This document shows, piece after piece, positions 15,695 to 25,350 of a stretch of DNA of 64,000 bases (positions within the stretch are counted from its first letter, which is position 1; every line of letters starts with the position of its first letter). A program made the translations under genes and the position numbers. This DNA comes from Desulfuromonadales bacterium (GTDB lineage Bacteria > Desulfobacterota > Desulfuromonadia > Desulfuromonadales > BM103), in the NCBI GenBank assembly GCA_014860225.1, contig JACZKE010000023.1, forward strand, positions 48,787 to 112,786, in the 5' to 3' direction. Under the pieces are notes generated by a model. The model searched no databases, was not told where the DNA came from, and saw nothing but the letters and a program-made list of their open reading frames with translations.

Positions 15695-16657
15695 TTAGAC
15701 GTCTTCTTTGCCGACGTTGAAAGTTTCGTGCTGGTAGACCTCGTTTAGAATCCTGCCAGCGCCCAGAATGAGCAGGTCATCGCCGAGCGAGAAACCCATC
15801 GCTTCCGCCTGGTTGACAGGGCCGGTCACTGTCTTCTTCAGGCACTTGACACCTTCACAGTCGGAGACAAAGCCGGTCAGGGTCAGGGTCTCGCCTTTGA
15901 CGGTGCCATGACAGGCAATCGGTACCTGGCAGCCACCTTCGAGTCGCTTGAGGAAAGCTCGTTCGGCACGTACCGCCCAATCGGTTTCCGGATGATTGAA
16001 GAAGTCGATCAGTGCATTGGTCTCTTCATCGTCGGTGCGGCTTTCGATGCCGAGTGCGCCTTGACCGATGGCGGGAATGGAGATATCAACTGGCAGGTAT
16101 TCGCCAATCTGGCTGGTGAAGCCGAGACGGTGCATGCCGGCGGCAGCGAGGATTACGGCGTCGAGGTTGTCTTCAGTAAGCTTGCGGATACGGGTCTCGA
16201 CGTTGCCGCGGATATCGATCATCTTCAGGTCGGGGCGCAGATGCAGCAGCTGTGCTTTGCGTCGCAGGGCGCTGGTGCCGATGCGGGCGCCCTGGGGGAG
16301 ATCCCGCCAAGTGGTCACACCTGGACGCAGGATAACGATATCACGGCAGTCTTCCCGCTCGGTGATGCAACGCAATGACAGGCTCTCAGGGAAGATGGTC
16401 GGTACATCTTTCATCGAATGCACAGCGATGTCGATCTCACCGCGCAGCATCGCTTCTTCTATCTCTTTGACGAACAGGCCCTTGCCGCCAACCATTGCCA
16501 GAGGAACATCGAGGATCTTATCGCCCTGGGTCTTGATCTTGGTCAGGGTGACTTCCATGCCGGGGTAACGTGTTTCAAGCTCTGCTTTGACCCAGTTGGC
16601 CTGCCAGAGGGCCAGCTGGCTGGCGCGGGTGCCGATACGCAGTTTTTGTCTGGACAT
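15695..16657 (-). CDS. hemC: Porphobilinogen deaminase (hydroxymethylbilane synthase)
   Basis: 320 residues from the ATG at 16657 (AAAGGAG eight bases upstream); a TTG one codon earlier is the alternative. Key features: N-terminal LRIGTRASQLALWQA, catalytic HSMKDVPT (Asp84), IGTSALRRKAQLL, DIRGNVETRIRKL and the cofactor-binding Cys243 in EGGCQVPIA. The enzyme polymerises four porphobilinogens onto its dipyrromethane cofactor. It lies between hemA and cobA-hemD in the operon. Confidence 0.97.
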   Translation of the reverse strand: MSRQKLRIGTRASQLALWQANWVKAELETRYPGMEVTLTKIKTQGDKILDVPLAMVGGKGLFVKEIEEAMLRGEIDIAVHSMKDVPTIFPESLSLRCITEREDCRDIVILRPGVTTWRDLPQGARIGTSALRRKAQLLHLRPDLKMIDIRGNVETRIRKLTEDNLDAVILAAAGMHRLGFTSQIGEYLPVDISIPAIGQGALGIESRTDDEETNALIDFFNHPETDWAVRAERAFLKRLEGGCQVPIACHGTVKGETLTLTGFVSDCEGVKCLKKTVTGPVNQAEAMGFSLGDDLLILGAGRILNEVYQHETFNVGKEDV

Positions 16658-16741
16658 CAAAATACTCCTTTAAGCGTATTAAATAATTTTTATTTTATCT
16701 GTATGTTTGTGACTGAGTGGGTACCGTTGCCTTTTGCTTTT

Positions 16742-18061
16742 TTACCCGGCCTCTTCCATGTCGTCCAGCGGCTTGATTTCTTTGTCATTGTCGGCCGGAG
16801 CGGGTAGATCGAAGAGGGCGCGCACGGCATCGACATAGTCCTCTCCGCTGCTATCGTTCTGGGTGCGCTTGAGGATGGACGTAGGCTGGTGCAGAATTTT
16901 GTTGATAATCGCACTGGACATGGCTTCGATACTTTTGCGTTGGCCGGCAGTGAGATCCTTGAGGTTGCTGAAGGTCTTGTCGAGCTCCTGCTGGCGAATC
17001 TCTTCGAGCTTGCGACGCAGCGCGATGATGGTCGGCTTGACCTCAAGATTTCCCAGCCACTGGTGGAACTGGCCAATCTCCTGCTCGACGATCGCTTCTG
17101 CCTTGCTGGCCTCTTTCTGGCGCTCCTTGAGGTTGGCCTGAACCACACCCTGGAGATCGTCGACATCGTAGAGGTAGGCGTTGTCCAATTTATTGACTTT
17201 AGGGTCGATATCCCGAGGCACGGCAATGTCGATTAAAAACATCGGCCGGTTTTTGCGGCGTTTGAGCACTTCTTCCATCTGGCGCTGACCGAGAATAAAG
17301 TTTGGAGCTCCCGTGGAAGTCATGACGATATCGACATCGGCAAGGTGGTCGACAAAGTCTTCGAAGGGGATCGCTTTTCCCTGGAATTCGGCCGCCAGCT
17401 TTTCGGCACGCTCAAAGGTCCGGTTGGTGACCAGAACCTTGGAGACGCCGTTAGCGACAAAGTGGCGTGCGGCCAGTTCGCACATCTCGCCGGCGCCGAT
17501 GATCATGACACCCTTGTTGTCGAGCCGGTCAAAGATCTTGCGTGCCAGTTCCACCGCCGCAAAGGAGACCGAGACGGCATTGCTGGCGATGGCGGTTTCG
17601 GTACGCACCCGCTTGGCAACCGAGAAGGCCTTGTGAAGAAAACGGTTAAGGATCAACCCGCAGGTCCTGAACTCTGCGGCATAACTGTATGCCGTTTTAA
17701 TCTGACCGAGAATCTGCGGTTCGCCGAGGACCATTGAATCGAGGCTCGAGGAGACACGGAAAAGGTGGCGGATGGCCTCTTCGCCCTGGTAGTTGTATAG
17801 ACTGCCGTTGATCTCTTCCGGTGGAACCTCGTGATACTCGGCCAGAAACCGTCGCAGGGCAGCTATGGCGGCCTCGGGCTCCTTGGTGGCTGCGCAAAGT
17901 TCGACCCGGTTGCAGGTCGACACGATCAACCCTTCGGCTATTGTTGGCAACTCAAGCATTTGCCGTAGCGGTCGCTCCATGGCGGTCGGGGCAAAGGCGA
18001 GTTTTTCACGAATTTCCACCGGTGCTGTTCTGTGGCTCAGCCCGACTATAACAATATGCAT
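16742..18061 (-). CDS. hemA: Glutamyl-tRNA reductase
   Basis: 439 residues. The nucleophilic Cys50 lies in STCNRVE, preceded by [15 protein letters not shown]. The NADPH domain has [17 protein letters not shown], and the C-terminal dimerisation helix bundle is complete. The enzyme reduces glutamyl-tRNA to glutamate-1-semialdehyde, the first committed step of C5 heme synthesis. No hemL is present in the window, so the next enzyme is encoded elsewhere. The gene lies 23 bases after the CcsA gene, the ccsA/hemX-hemA order known from many bacteria. Confidence 0.97.
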   Translation of the reverse strand: MHIVIVGLSHRTAPVEIREKLAFAPTAMERPLRQMLELPTIAEGLIVSTCNRVELCAATKEPEAAIAALRRFLAEYHEVPPEEINGSLYNYQGEEAIRHLFRVSSSLDSMVLGEPQILGQIKTAYSYAAEFRTCGLILNRFLHKAFSVAKRVRTETAIASNAVSVSFAAVELARKIFDRLDNKGVMIIGAGEMCELAARHFVANGVSKVLVTNRTFERAEKLAAEFQGKAIPFEDFVDHLADVDIVMTSTGAPNFILGQRQMEEVLKRRKNRPMFLIDIAVPRDIDPKVNKLDNAYLYDVDDLQGVVQANLKERQKEASKAEAIVEQEIGQFHQWLGNLEVKPTIIALRRKLEEIRQQELDKTFSNLKDLTAGQRKSIEAMSSAIINKILHQPTSILKRTQNDSSGEDYVDAVRALFDLPAPADNDKEIKPLDDMEEAG

Positions 18062-18084
18062 GGCGTGTCCCTCTCGTTCTCCGG

Positions 18085-18921
18085 TTATTGCCCCGTGAAG
18101 TTACGGAAGCTATGTTCCCCGGAGAGGAACGTGTTGACGCCAAAGAAGGTGAAGAGCAGAAAACCGAAGCCGACGATGGCAAAAATCGCCGCGCGGCGGC
18201 CACGCCAGCCGATGGTGAGTCGACCATGCAACAGGGCGGCATAGAGAAACCAGGTGATCAATGCCCAGGTCTCCTTTGGATCCCAACGCCAGTAGCCACC
18301 CCAGGCTGAGTTGGCCCAGATGGCGCCGGAGATGATGCCCATGGTCATCAGCGGGAAGCCAAAGGTCAGACACTTGTAGTTCATGCTGTCGAGGGTATCG
18401 AGCGACGGCAGGCGATAGAAAAGGCTGGAAAACTTCTTGCTCTTAAGCATTCGCTCTTGCAACAGGTACATGATGCCGGCCGCAGCTGCAATGGCGAAGA
18501 CTGCATGGCCCAGGAAGGCCAGGGTGACATGCACTGGGAACCACCAGCTGTCGAGCATCGGGTTGAGTGCTGGAGCCTGTTTAGGTGCAGCGGAACCGAT
18601 AATCATCAAAACCAGCGCCAGCGGCGTGATGAAAGCGCCGAGCATGACGGTGCGATAGCGCAGGTAGAAGAGCAAGTAGATGCCAACCAGCGCCCAGGCG
18701 AAAAAAGACAGGGATTCATGAAGGCTGGCGACTGGAATGGCACCGGTGGCGACCCAACGGGTGGCCAGGGTGACGCAGTGCAGGACAAAGCCGCCAATTA
18801 ACAGCCGGATGGCATTCTGGCGGAAGCGGTCTTTGAGTGAAATCACGCCGATCAGGTAGCAGATGGTGGTGACGAAATAGATCAGCAGGGTGATTTTAAA
18901 CAGCAGGACATCGGTAGTCAT
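18085..18921 (-). CDS. CcsA/HemX-like cytochrome c assembly protein of the heme operon
   Basis: 278 residues with about eight membrane helices. The heme-handling segment is canonical ([18 protein letters not shown]), unlike the altered copy at 6964-7800. Histidines at [11 protein letters not shown] and LHGR fit the external and internal heme ligands of the family. Located directly before hemA, it occupies the position of hemX in Bacillus and ccsA-like genes in Geobacter, and may supply heme for cytochrome maturation or modulate HemA. Its start overlaps the stop of the precorrin-2 dehydrogenase gene by four bases. Confidence 0.9.
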   Translation of the reverse strand: MTTDVLLFKITLLIYFVTTICYLIGVISLKDRFRQNAIRLLIGGFVLHCVTLATRWVATGAIPVASLHESLSFFAWALVGIYLLFYLRYRTVMLGAFITPLALVLMIIGSAAPKQAPALNPMLDSWWFPVHVTLAFLGHAVFAIAAAAGIMYLLQERMLKSKKFSSLFYRLPSLDTLDSMNYKCLTFGFPLMTMGIISGAIWANSAWGGYWRWDPKETWALITWFLYAALLHGRLTIGWRGRRAAIFAIVGFGFLLFTFFGVNTFLSGEHSFRNFTGQ

Positions 18922-19586
18922 GATGAAATGTCTCGAAGAACCAGCCCTAAATCCTCCAGTGAGATCGTCTCGCCGAGAATCCGGGTTAGCAAAGTGTTGA
19001 CTTCAGTCGTATGGCCGGCAGCAACATGTTCTGCAAGGCCCTCTTTCAATAGCTTATTTAAAACCTGATGAGAATACGTTTTTTCATACTTGTCTGTCAA
19101 TTTCCTTGTCCGCATTCGTCCCAGAATTTCAACGATATCTGCCCATTCCGGACCAAATTCCTCCGCCAACCGGTCGCGCAGGGCTATCGCCAAAGCCGGA
19201 GAGCGGCCACAGGTGGCAACCATCACCAATAGGTCTCCACGGCGCAATGTTGCCGGCAATTGGAAATTGCCGTCGTCAGGTCTGGATGCGGAATTTGAAA
19301 GGATGCCACGTTCTTTTGCGGCGAGACAGACTTCCTTGTCGACATGATCAGCACCGGTAGCGGCAAACGCCAGAACGGCATTATCGAGATCAGCTGGCTC
19401 AAATGCCTTGATAAGCAGATCAACCTGATTTTGCAGGCTGATGTCGGAGGGGGCAATAGTGCTGACCAGCCGAACCCGGGCGCCAGCGGCGAGCAGACCA
19501 CGCACTTTCCGGCAGCCGACCTTGCCGGCGCCAACCACAACGCAGAGGCGGTCGACCAGATCCAGGATAACAGGGTAGCCGTTCAC
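18918..19586 (-). CDS. Precorrin-2 dehydrogenase / sirohydrochlorin ferrochelatase (Met8/CysG N-terminal type)
   Basis: About 222 residues from a GTG at 19586. The open frame runs 112 codons further upstream, but that part overlaps the SIS gene and has no family character. The Rossmann segment PVILDLVDRLCVVVGAGKVGCRKVRGLLAAGARVR opens the protein and is followed by SASRPDDGNFQLPATLRRGDLLVMVATCGRSPALA, the NAD-dependent dehydrogenase/chelatase signature. With CobA-HemD it completes siroheme synthesis. A C-terminal helical part of about 70 residues is present. Start is approximate, because GTG lacks a clear ribosome site and probably depends on coupling to the gene ending 8 bases upstream. Confidence 0.87.
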   Translation of the reverse strand: MNGYPVILDLVDRLCVVVGAGKVGCRKVRGLLAAGARVRLVSTIAPSDISLQNQVDLLIKAFEPADLDNAVLAFAATGADHVDKEVCLAAKERGILSNSASRPDDGNFQLPATLRRGDLLVMVATCGRSPALAIALRDRLAEEFGPEWADIVEILGRMRTRKLTDKYEKTYSHQVLNKLLKEGLAEHVAAGHTTEVNTLLTRILGETISLEDLGLVLRDISS

Positions 19587-19593
19587 AATGGAA

Positions 19594-20169
19594 TCATATG
19601 CCGAAAAGTTCGCCCTCGACCAGGGCGCAGAGGAGGTTGCCGATAAATAGAGTATTCTCCAGCAGGCGTGGCATTGAGTCGCTGGGCAGGGATAAGCTGA
19701 TGTCTGTTCGGATGTCGGCCAGTTCCGCCTGCTCACTGGTGATGAGGATGGTGCGACAACCCAGTTGCCGGGCGGCGCCGAGAGCTTCACGGTCTGCCGG
19801 GCTGAGATTGGTGCCGGCAAGTACCAGTACGGTATCCTGGCTGGAGGCCAGGGCACGCAACTGGCGGCTAAAGAGTTGGCTGCCCAGATCATCACTCGCC
19901 AGGAAAGTCGCCAGGCCGGCATCGTTGGTCAGTGCAATTGCAGGCAGAGCAGGACGTTCCAGAGTCTGTCGGTGGAGAAATGTTTGACCGATGAGGCCGG
20001 CTATCGCACCGAAAGGACCGCTGCCGATCAGAAAAAGCCGACCCCCCTGGTGAAAGGTTGCCACCAGATGCTCTGCCAGGCTGTTTAACAGCGGTTTCTG
20101 GTTAATCAGAAAAGGGTCGAGTATGGTGACCTGCTGCGTAATCGCTGCACTGATTTTATCCTGGGTCAT
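19594..20169 (-). CDS. SIS-domain sugar-phosphate isomerase-like protein (GmhA/DiaA-like)
   Basis: 191 residues. The pattern is that of SIS phosphosugar-binding domains: an N-terminal helix bundle, GGRLFLIGSGPFGAIAGLIGQTFLHR in the first sugar-phosphate loop, LPAIALTNDAGLATFLASDD, then QDTVLVLAGTNLSPADREALGAARQLGCRTILITS. The layout is close to GmhA and DiaA (about 195 residues). The catalytic Glu/His pair of true sedoheptulose-7-phosphate isomerases is not evident, so enzymatic activity is doubtful. It is the first gene of the heme operon on this strand, which is an unexplained association. Confidence 0.75.
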   Translation of the reverse strand: MTQDKISAAITQQVTILDPFLINQKPLLNSLAEHLVATFHQGGRLFLIGSGPFGAIAGLIGQTFLHRQTLERPALPAIALTNDAGLATFLASDDLGSQLFSRQLRALASSQDTVLVLAGTNLSPADREALGAARQLGCRTILITSEQAELADIRTDISLSLPSDSMPRLLENTLFIGNLLCALVEGELFGI

Positions 20170-20266
20170 GCTTGCCTCGTTAGATGATTTGGCTCATCTT
20201 AGGTGGCAGAGTGACAACTGTCAAGATTTGCTGCTTTTCAGTGTTGGTGGATTTAAGGAGGATTGT

Positions 20267-20308
20267 ATGGATAATCCCTTGATTTTTTATGCGGGTGGAT
20301 TATTATGA
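20267..20308 (+). CDS. Possible 13-codon leader ORF upstream of trxA
   Basis: ATG at 20267 follows a very strong AAGGAGGATTGT. The frame encodes MDNPLIFYAGGLL and stops at TGA 20306-20308. The stop overlaps an in-frame upstream ATG of the thioredoxin gene (ATGA at 20305-20308). The arrangement is that of a translated leader coupled to the downstream gene. Whether it is expressed is unknown. Confidence 0.35.
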   Translation: MDNPLIFYAGGLL

Positions 20309-20352
20309 AACTCGAATGTTTGCGCGAGATCCAATTCAAAGGAGAGTATCTT

Positions 20353-20682
20353 ATGGCCAGTGATAAAGTCGTCCAGGTAACGGATGATTCTTTTGAGAGT
20401 GAAGTTAACCAGTCCTCAGTACCCGTGCTAGTTGATTTTTGGGCATCGTGGTGTGCACCGTGCAAGGCGATCAGCCCGCTCGTCGATCAGTTGGCAGATG
20501 AGTTTGACGGTCAGGTCAAGATCTGCAAGTTGAATGTCGATGAGAACCCTGCTACTCCCGGACAGTTTGGCGTACGAGGCATCCCGACCCTGATCCTCTT
20601 CAAGGATGGCAAAGTGTTCGACCAGGTGGTCGGCGCAGTGCCAAAGAGCCAGTTGGAAGGATTGTTGAAGAAGGCGTTATAA
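20353..20682 (+). CDS. trxA: Thioredoxin
   Basis: 109 residues from the ATG at 20353, which has AAAGGAGAG upstream and gives the standard thioredoxin length. An upstream in-frame ATG (20305) would add 16 residues without a family match. The active site WCAPC has Cys34 and Cys37, preceded by VPVLVDFWAS, and the cis-proline loop reads GIPTLILFKDG. The protein reduces disulfides in the cytoplasm with thioredoxin reductase. It is a single-gene unit ending at a 21-bp perfect hairpin. Confidence 0.97.
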   Translation: MASDKVVQVTDDSFESEVNQSSVPVLVDFWASWCAPCKAISPLVDQLADEFDGQVKICKLNVDENPATPGQFGVRGIPTLILFKDGKVFDQVVGAVPKSQLEGLLKKAL

Positions 20683-20701
20683 TTAAGTTTTGTATTGTTG
20701 T

Positions 20702-20744
20702 GATAACAGAAAGGCCCGGCAATTTGCCGGGCCTTTCTGTTATC
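20702..20744. terminator. Bidirectional terminator between trxA and darP
   Basis: A 21-bp perfect inverted repeat around a single central base. The core is GGCCCGGCAA/TTGCCGGGCC flanked by AAA/TTT, so a GC stem followed by TTTCTGTTAT reads on both strands. It lies between two convergent genes. Confidence 0.8.
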
Positions 20745-20830
20745 CGCTGGTTTTGCCTTGCAGGTTCTACCGAAGAGACCCGGGGTCAAGCACCTCAGTG
20801 TCCTGGGGCTTCAGGCTTTTGCGCCCACGG

Positions 20831-21349
20831 TTACGCACCGGTTGTCTCTTCCGCCTTGCGCAGGTGACGAAAAATCTCCCGGGCGGCCCTCTTATCGTTA
20901 TGATCGTGAACCGAACCGGCCAGTCGGGTGAGTTTCCCGCAGTCCACGTGCGGGTAGGTAGCGCGAACTTCTGTCAACGCCGCTTCGAATGTTGCCGTAG
21001 CGCAGAGTCGATCGCGCAGCTCTTCGAGATGATGGAAGGCCAGAGTTTCCTGGCGCTGGCTGACAGCATGCCCATCGAGAGCGATTTCGATAGCTTCCCG
21101 CTGATCGTCATTGCCGCGCAGTAAACCGGCCAGATGCTTGATCTGCCGCTTGCGCGAGCCGTGACCACGGGTACTGCGGGCCAATTCAATCTCTTTGGTC
21201 AACTCAGGACTCTTGGGTAACCTGGCGAGTTCCGCATCCGAAAGTTCTGCCAGGCGTTGGGCCAATTGCTCTACTGCCTTGGCACCACGCTTTTGGGCAC
21301 TGCGGCTGGGACCCTCGGTGGGGATTCCGGTTTCGTCTTTTCTCTGCAT
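20831..21349 (-). CDS. darP: Ribosome-associated DarP/YjgA family protein (DUF615)
   Basis: 172 residues, charged and helical. Family hallmarks: the N-terminal SRSAQKRGAKAVEQLAQRLAEL, then LARSTRGHGSRKRQIKHLAGLLR, and the C-terminal REIFRHLRK. DarP/YjgA binds pre-50S particles and promotes large-subunit maturation in E. coli. The start ATG is shared with the dtd stop region (one-base overlap), so translation is probably coupled to dtd. Confidence 0.88.
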   Translation of the reverse strand: MQRKDETGIPTEGPSRSAQKRGAKAVEQLAQRLAELSDAELARLPKSPELTKEIELARSTRGHGSRKRQIKHLAGLLRGNDDQREAIEIALDGHAVSQRQETLAFHHLEELRDRLCATATFEAALTEVRATYPHVDCGKLTRLAGSVHDHNDKRAAREIFRHLRKAEETTGA

Positions 21350-21798
21350 CAGAATTGCTTTCGGCTGTCGAGCATTATGGTTACAGGGCCATCATTGACC
21401 AGAGCCACCTGCATGTCGGCTCTGAAAACCCCGGTGGCGATGGTAAGCCCTCTACTGCGCAATGTATTAACATAGTCCTGGTAAAGGGCATCTGCAAGTT
21501 CAGGAGGGGCGGCATCGGTAAAGCCAGGTCGCCTTCCTTTGCGGCAGTCGCCGAGCAGAGTAAACTGGGAAACGACCAGGATGCTGCCGTGCATATCTTC
21601 GACGGAACAGTTCATCTTGCCGTTATCGTCTGCAAAAATTCGCAGTCCGGCAGTTTTGTCAGCGAGGTAGGCGGCATCCTGCGAGGTGTCTCCCTGCGCC
21701 ACGCCGAGCAGGACCATCAACCCCTGTCCAATGGCTGCGACGGTCTGTTCGGCAACGACCACAGAGGCCTGGCGGACGCGTTGAATGATGGCTCTCAC
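21349..21798 (-). CDS. dtd: D-aminoacyl-tRNA deacylase
   Basis: 149 residues, the typical DTD length. N-terminal [15 protein letters not shown], the [17 protein letters not shown] active-site loop and the NDGPVT motif near the end are all present; together they form the cross-subunit Gly-cis-Pro site. The enzyme removes D-amino acids from mischarged tRNA. It overlaps nfo by four bases upstream. Confidence 0.96.
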   Translation of the reverse strand: MRAIIQRVRQASVVVAEQTVAAIGQGLMVLLGVAQGDTSQDAAYLADKTAGLRIFADDNGKMNCSVEDMHGSILVVSQFTLLGDCRKGRRPGFTDAAPPELADALYQDYVNTLRSRGLTIATGVFRADMQVALVNDGPVTIMLDSRKQF

Positions 21799-22652
21799 GA
21801 GGTTGTCTCCTCCGCCAATTCCCGCAGCAGCGTCAAGTTGATCACGTCCATTTCGTCTCGGTCGCCTTTGGGGGTTTCAAGGATCATGGGAATTTCTACG
21901 AAGCGCTGGTCCTGCATCAGGCAGGCAAAGCCGGTACGGCCAATGGTCCCCTCGCCGATGTGGGCATGACGGTCGACCTTGCTGCCGCACGGCTTCAAGC
22001 TATCGTTAAGATGAAAAACTTTGATCTGTTCCAGGCCAACCAGACGGTCGAATTCAGCCATAGTCTGTGCATACCCTTCCGCAGTGGAAAGGTCGTACCC
22101 GGCCGCATGGGCATGACACGTGTCGAGGCAGACCGCGCAGCGCTGCTTGTCAAAACCCTCCAGCAAAGCGGCCAGGTGGGAAAAGTCGCCGCCGAGATAG
22201 CTGCCCTGGCCGGCGGTGTTTTCCAGCAGCAGACGCACCTGCTGAGGAGACTCCTGGAAAACTTCGCGCAGGGCTGTGCGGATTCGTTCCAGACCAATTG
22301 CTATACCGGTTCCCAGGTGTGCTCCGGGATGCATGACCAGATCTGTGACGCCAAGCTGTGCACAGCGGCAGAGCTCGTCGCGCAGGGCGTTTTTCGACTT
22401 TTCCCAGACGTCGCTTTTCGGTGATGCCAGGTTGATCAGGTAGGCGTCGTGAGCCACAACCGGGCCGATCCCACTCTCATGCCAAGCCTGACGAAAAGCC
22501 GTGGCCTCTCTATCGGAAATCGGCTTGACGTGCCAGCGATTGGCATTTTTTGTAAAGATTTGCAGTGCCGTGCAGCCGCTCTCAATAGCCCTTGCAAAGG
22601 CTTTTTCCAGACCTCCGGCAACAGAGACATGTGCACCCAGAAGGTGTTTCAT
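21795..22652 (-). CDS. nfo: Endonuclease IV (AP endonuclease)
   Basis: 285 residues from the ATG at 22652; a TTG five codons upstream is less likely. The TIM-barrel trinuclear zinc signatures are visible: [71 protein letters not shown] and ILETPKGD. It cleaves DNA at abasic sites in base-excision repair. Start and stop overlap both neighbours by four bases (HAD phosphatase upstream, dtd downstream), so the four genes from 23287 to 20831 form one unit. Confidence 0.97.
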   Translation of the reverse strand: MKHLLGAHVSVAGGLEKAFARAIESGCTALQIFTKNANRWHVKPISDREATAFRQAWHESGIGPVVAHDAYLINLASPKSDVWEKSKNALRDELCRCAQLGVTDLVMHPGAHLGTGIAIGLERIRTALREVFQESPQQVRLLLENTAGQGSYLGGDFSHLAALLEGFDKQRCAVCLDTCHAHAAGYDLSTAEGYAQTMAEFDRLVGLEQIKVFHLNDSLKPCGSKVDRHAHIGEGTIGRTGFACLMQDQRFVEIPMILETPKGDRDEMDVINLTLLRELAEETTS

Positions 22653-23287
22653 GAAACCTTTTCCCAAAAGCGCAAGCCGGCATGCATCTGCCGGGCATTA
22701 TCGAGGTGCACATCGACAAAATCGGGCGTGTGACCGTCTCCGATCAGGATCGTGCCCATGCCGAGCTTTTTGGCAGTGTGCAGGTTGTCGCGCGAATCCT
22801 CGATCATTACGCAGCGTTCAGGCGATGTGCCCAACTCGGCAAGCACCGCATGATACGGTTCCGGATAAGGCTTCGGCTGGTAGGCGGCGATGCGGATGTC
22901 GTAGACTCTCTCGAACATGTCCTCGATGCCAAGGGCCGCAAGGACTCGGTCGGCATGACAGAGTGAGCCGTTGGTAAAGACGGCCTTACGCTGCGGCAGA
23001 CCGGCCAAGACCTCGCGTAGAGCCAGGTCGGGAGCGAGCAGGGAGGCGACGTCGACGTCGTGGACGTACAGCAGATAGTCCTCCGGGTCGATGCCGTGAT
23101 GGCGGATCAGCCCTTGCAGGGTAACGCCGTACAGCCGCCAGTATTCGCGTCGTAATGCATCGACCTCAGGTAGCGGGATGCCGACAATCTCGGTCATGTA
23201 GCGATTGATGCGGACATCGATAAGGCTGAAAAGTTGCTTTTCTGCTGGATAAAGGGTGTTGTCGAGATCAAATATCAGAACATCCAT
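22649..23287 (-). CDS. HAD-superfamily hydrolase, pyrimidine 5'-nucleotidase (SDT1) type
   Basis: 212 residues from the ATG at 23287. HAD motif I is DLDNTLYP, motif II is the Thr/Asn of AVFTNGS, and motif III/IV is the lysine region with MIEDSRDNL. This DxDNTLYP variant with a helical cap is typical of SDT1/PHM8-like pyrimidine nucleotidases. Substrate is inferred by family only. The gene is first in the nfo-dtd-darP unit and follows a palindromic repeat (23301-23462). The ribosome site is weak. Confidence 0.85.
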   Translation of the reverse strand: MDVLIFDLDNTLYPAEKQLFSLIDVRINRYMTEIVGIPLPEVDALRREYWRLYGVTLQGLIRHHGIDPEDYLLYVHDVDVASLLAPDLALREVLAGLPQRKAVFTNGSLCHADRVLAALGIEDMFERVYDIRIAAYQPKPYPEPYHAVLAELGTSPERCVMIEDSRDNLHTAKKLGMGTILIGDGHTPDFVDVHLDNARQMHAGLRFWEKVS

Positions 23288-23300
23288 AATTTTGTTAACT

Positions 23301-23462
23301 ACAGAGATCACGGAGAACGCAGAGAAAGGCAGGTATCGGGAAAGAAACAATCATGAATTCGGCAACTACGTTTGCCTGGATACCATAAGTTCCTGTTGCT
23401 TTAACAATGTCCTTGTCTCCACATTTATCTGAGACCTTTTCTCTGCTTATCCGTGTCCTGCG
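23301..23462. repeat. Palindromic intergenic repeat B (CACGGA-type ends)
   Basis: About 160 bp with imperfect inverted ends: 23302-23329 and 23435-23460 read as inverted copies sharing CACGGA, GCAGAGAAA and a closing GG. No coding potential lies between. It fills most of the gap between dapF and the HAD gene. Confidence 0.5.
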
Positions 23463-23475
23463 GTAAAAGCCTTTC

Positions 23476-24315
<840 letters not shown>

Positions 24316-24430
24316 AGTTGCCCTCACCTTGGTTGTGCAATTCTGATATTATAGGCGTAAAGGTTTTCCACCACAACCACCCATTGCTGATCTGCTATGC
24401 TATGCTTTATTATTAAACCCGGATCAGGGG

Positions 24431-24511
24431 GGCGTCGGATGCTCCACGGGTTGGTTGCAAATCCGGCTGTTTGTCCCATGTTTCAGTTGCCCTTCGGCCC
24501 GTAAGTCCGAA
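24431..24511. repeat. Internally deleted copy of repeat C
   Basis: The first ~60 bases match the left part of the complete element at 57910-58076 (shared core GCAAATCCGGCTGTTTG, then CCCAT and TTTCAG). The last ~20 bases match its right part (CTTCGGCCCGTA, then AGTCCGA). The central ~85 bases are missing and the terminal repeats are degraded. It lies just upstream of the tautomerase gene. Confidence 0.6.
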
Positions 24512-24530
24512 GCCCTTCAAGGAGGAATCA

Positions 24531-24926
24531 ATGCCTCATCTTCAGTTTGAACTTAACTTTACTCCGGAGCACGATGAGAAAGTCGCTTTTGCCGATGCAA
24601 TTCGTGATCATTTTGCAACGATCATGAGCACCGGTACAGATCATATAGGCATCACCTACCGCTGCTACCAGCATGGTGACCTGGTTTTTGGCCGCGCCGG
24701 TAACGATGGACAGATCGCATTTCTAAATGCCGATATCCGTTTGGGACGTACCGCTGACCAGAAGCGCCGCCTGGCGTTGGCAATCATGAATGAGATCAGT
24801 GTACGATGGGGACTGCCAAAGGAACACATCTATATTGTCTATACCGAGCATGACGGACCGGACTTCCAGTTAAGTGACCGGGTGTTGCCGTCGTGGCAGA
24901 CCGGGGAAGATCCACTGAATGACTAG
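24531..24926 (+). CDS. Tautomerase-superfamily protein (MIF/CHMI-like)
   Basis: 131 residues from the ATG at 24531, directly after AAGGAGGAATCA; an upstream extension would run into the repeat. The second residue is proline (MPHLQFEL), the catalytic base exposed after Met removal in the tautomerase superfamily. The C-terminal half (RRLALAIMNEISVRWGLPKEHIYIVYTEHDG) fits the second beta-alpha-beta unit, as in MIF and 5-carboxymethyl-2-hydroxymuconate isomerase. Substrate is unknown and no aromatic degradation genes are nearby. Confidence 0.7.
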   Translation: MPHLQFELNFTPEHDEKVAFADAIRDHFATIMSTGTDHIGITYRCYQHGDLVFGRAGNDGQIAFLNADIRLGRTADQKRRLALAIMNEISVRWGLPKEHIYIVYTEHDGPDFQLSDRVLPSWQTGEDPLND

Positions 24927-25125
24927 CTGTTTGTGGTTTTAGCAACTTGGCGAGCTTCGCAATCTTGATGGTAAGATCCGGACGAATAGTGACAAGACAA
25001 TCTGTGTCGTCCAGGCAGACGCTTAAACCCTGGCAAGGCTTGCCACGAAAAGGTCGCGGAGCGATAATGAAGAAGATTCCCTTCTGCGGGAAGTACCCGT
25101 ACTTGATGAGTCAAGGAGATACTGT

Positions 25126-25350
25126 ATGGCGTTCAATCTGAAAACCCGTATCTGGCAGACCGGTGCTCTTGACTGGTGGGCCATGCTTGATAATGAGGAT
25201 GTCTATCTCGGTAGTCGAGAATTCCCCCTGCCTCCGGAAGAGGGGGACGAGTGGCATGTCAAGAAAACCGGTGATCTGTTCAAGATCTTTGATGGCGAAA
25301 TCCACAAGGTCGGCAATAAGCCTTTTCCGGTTGAGCCGTGGCTGTCATGA
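25126..25350 (+). CDS. Small hypothetical protein upstream of MBL-fold hydrolase
   Basis: 74 residues with AAGGAGATACTGT before the ATG. Soluble, rich in Trp and acidic residues (IWQTGALDWWAMLDN, PPEEGDEWHVKKTGD), with no membrane segment or cysteine. I do not recognise the family. The stop overlaps the ATG of the metallo-beta-lactamase-fold gene (ATGA), so the two are translationally coupled and probably work together. Confidence 0.65.
   Translation: MAFNLKTRIWQTGALDWWAMLDNEDVYLGSREFPLPPEEGDEWHVKKTGDLFKIFDGEIHKVGNKPFPVEPWLS

Noticed and set aside
19587-19922. 112-residue N-terminal extension of the precorrin-2 dehydrogenase
   Set aside because: It overlaps the SIS-domain gene in another frame and has no family similarity; the Rossmann fold begins right after the GTG at 19586.
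24471-24530. 20-residue extension of the tautomerase
   Set aside because: It is encoded by a degraded repeat C copy and would remove the N-terminal proline that defines the superfamily.
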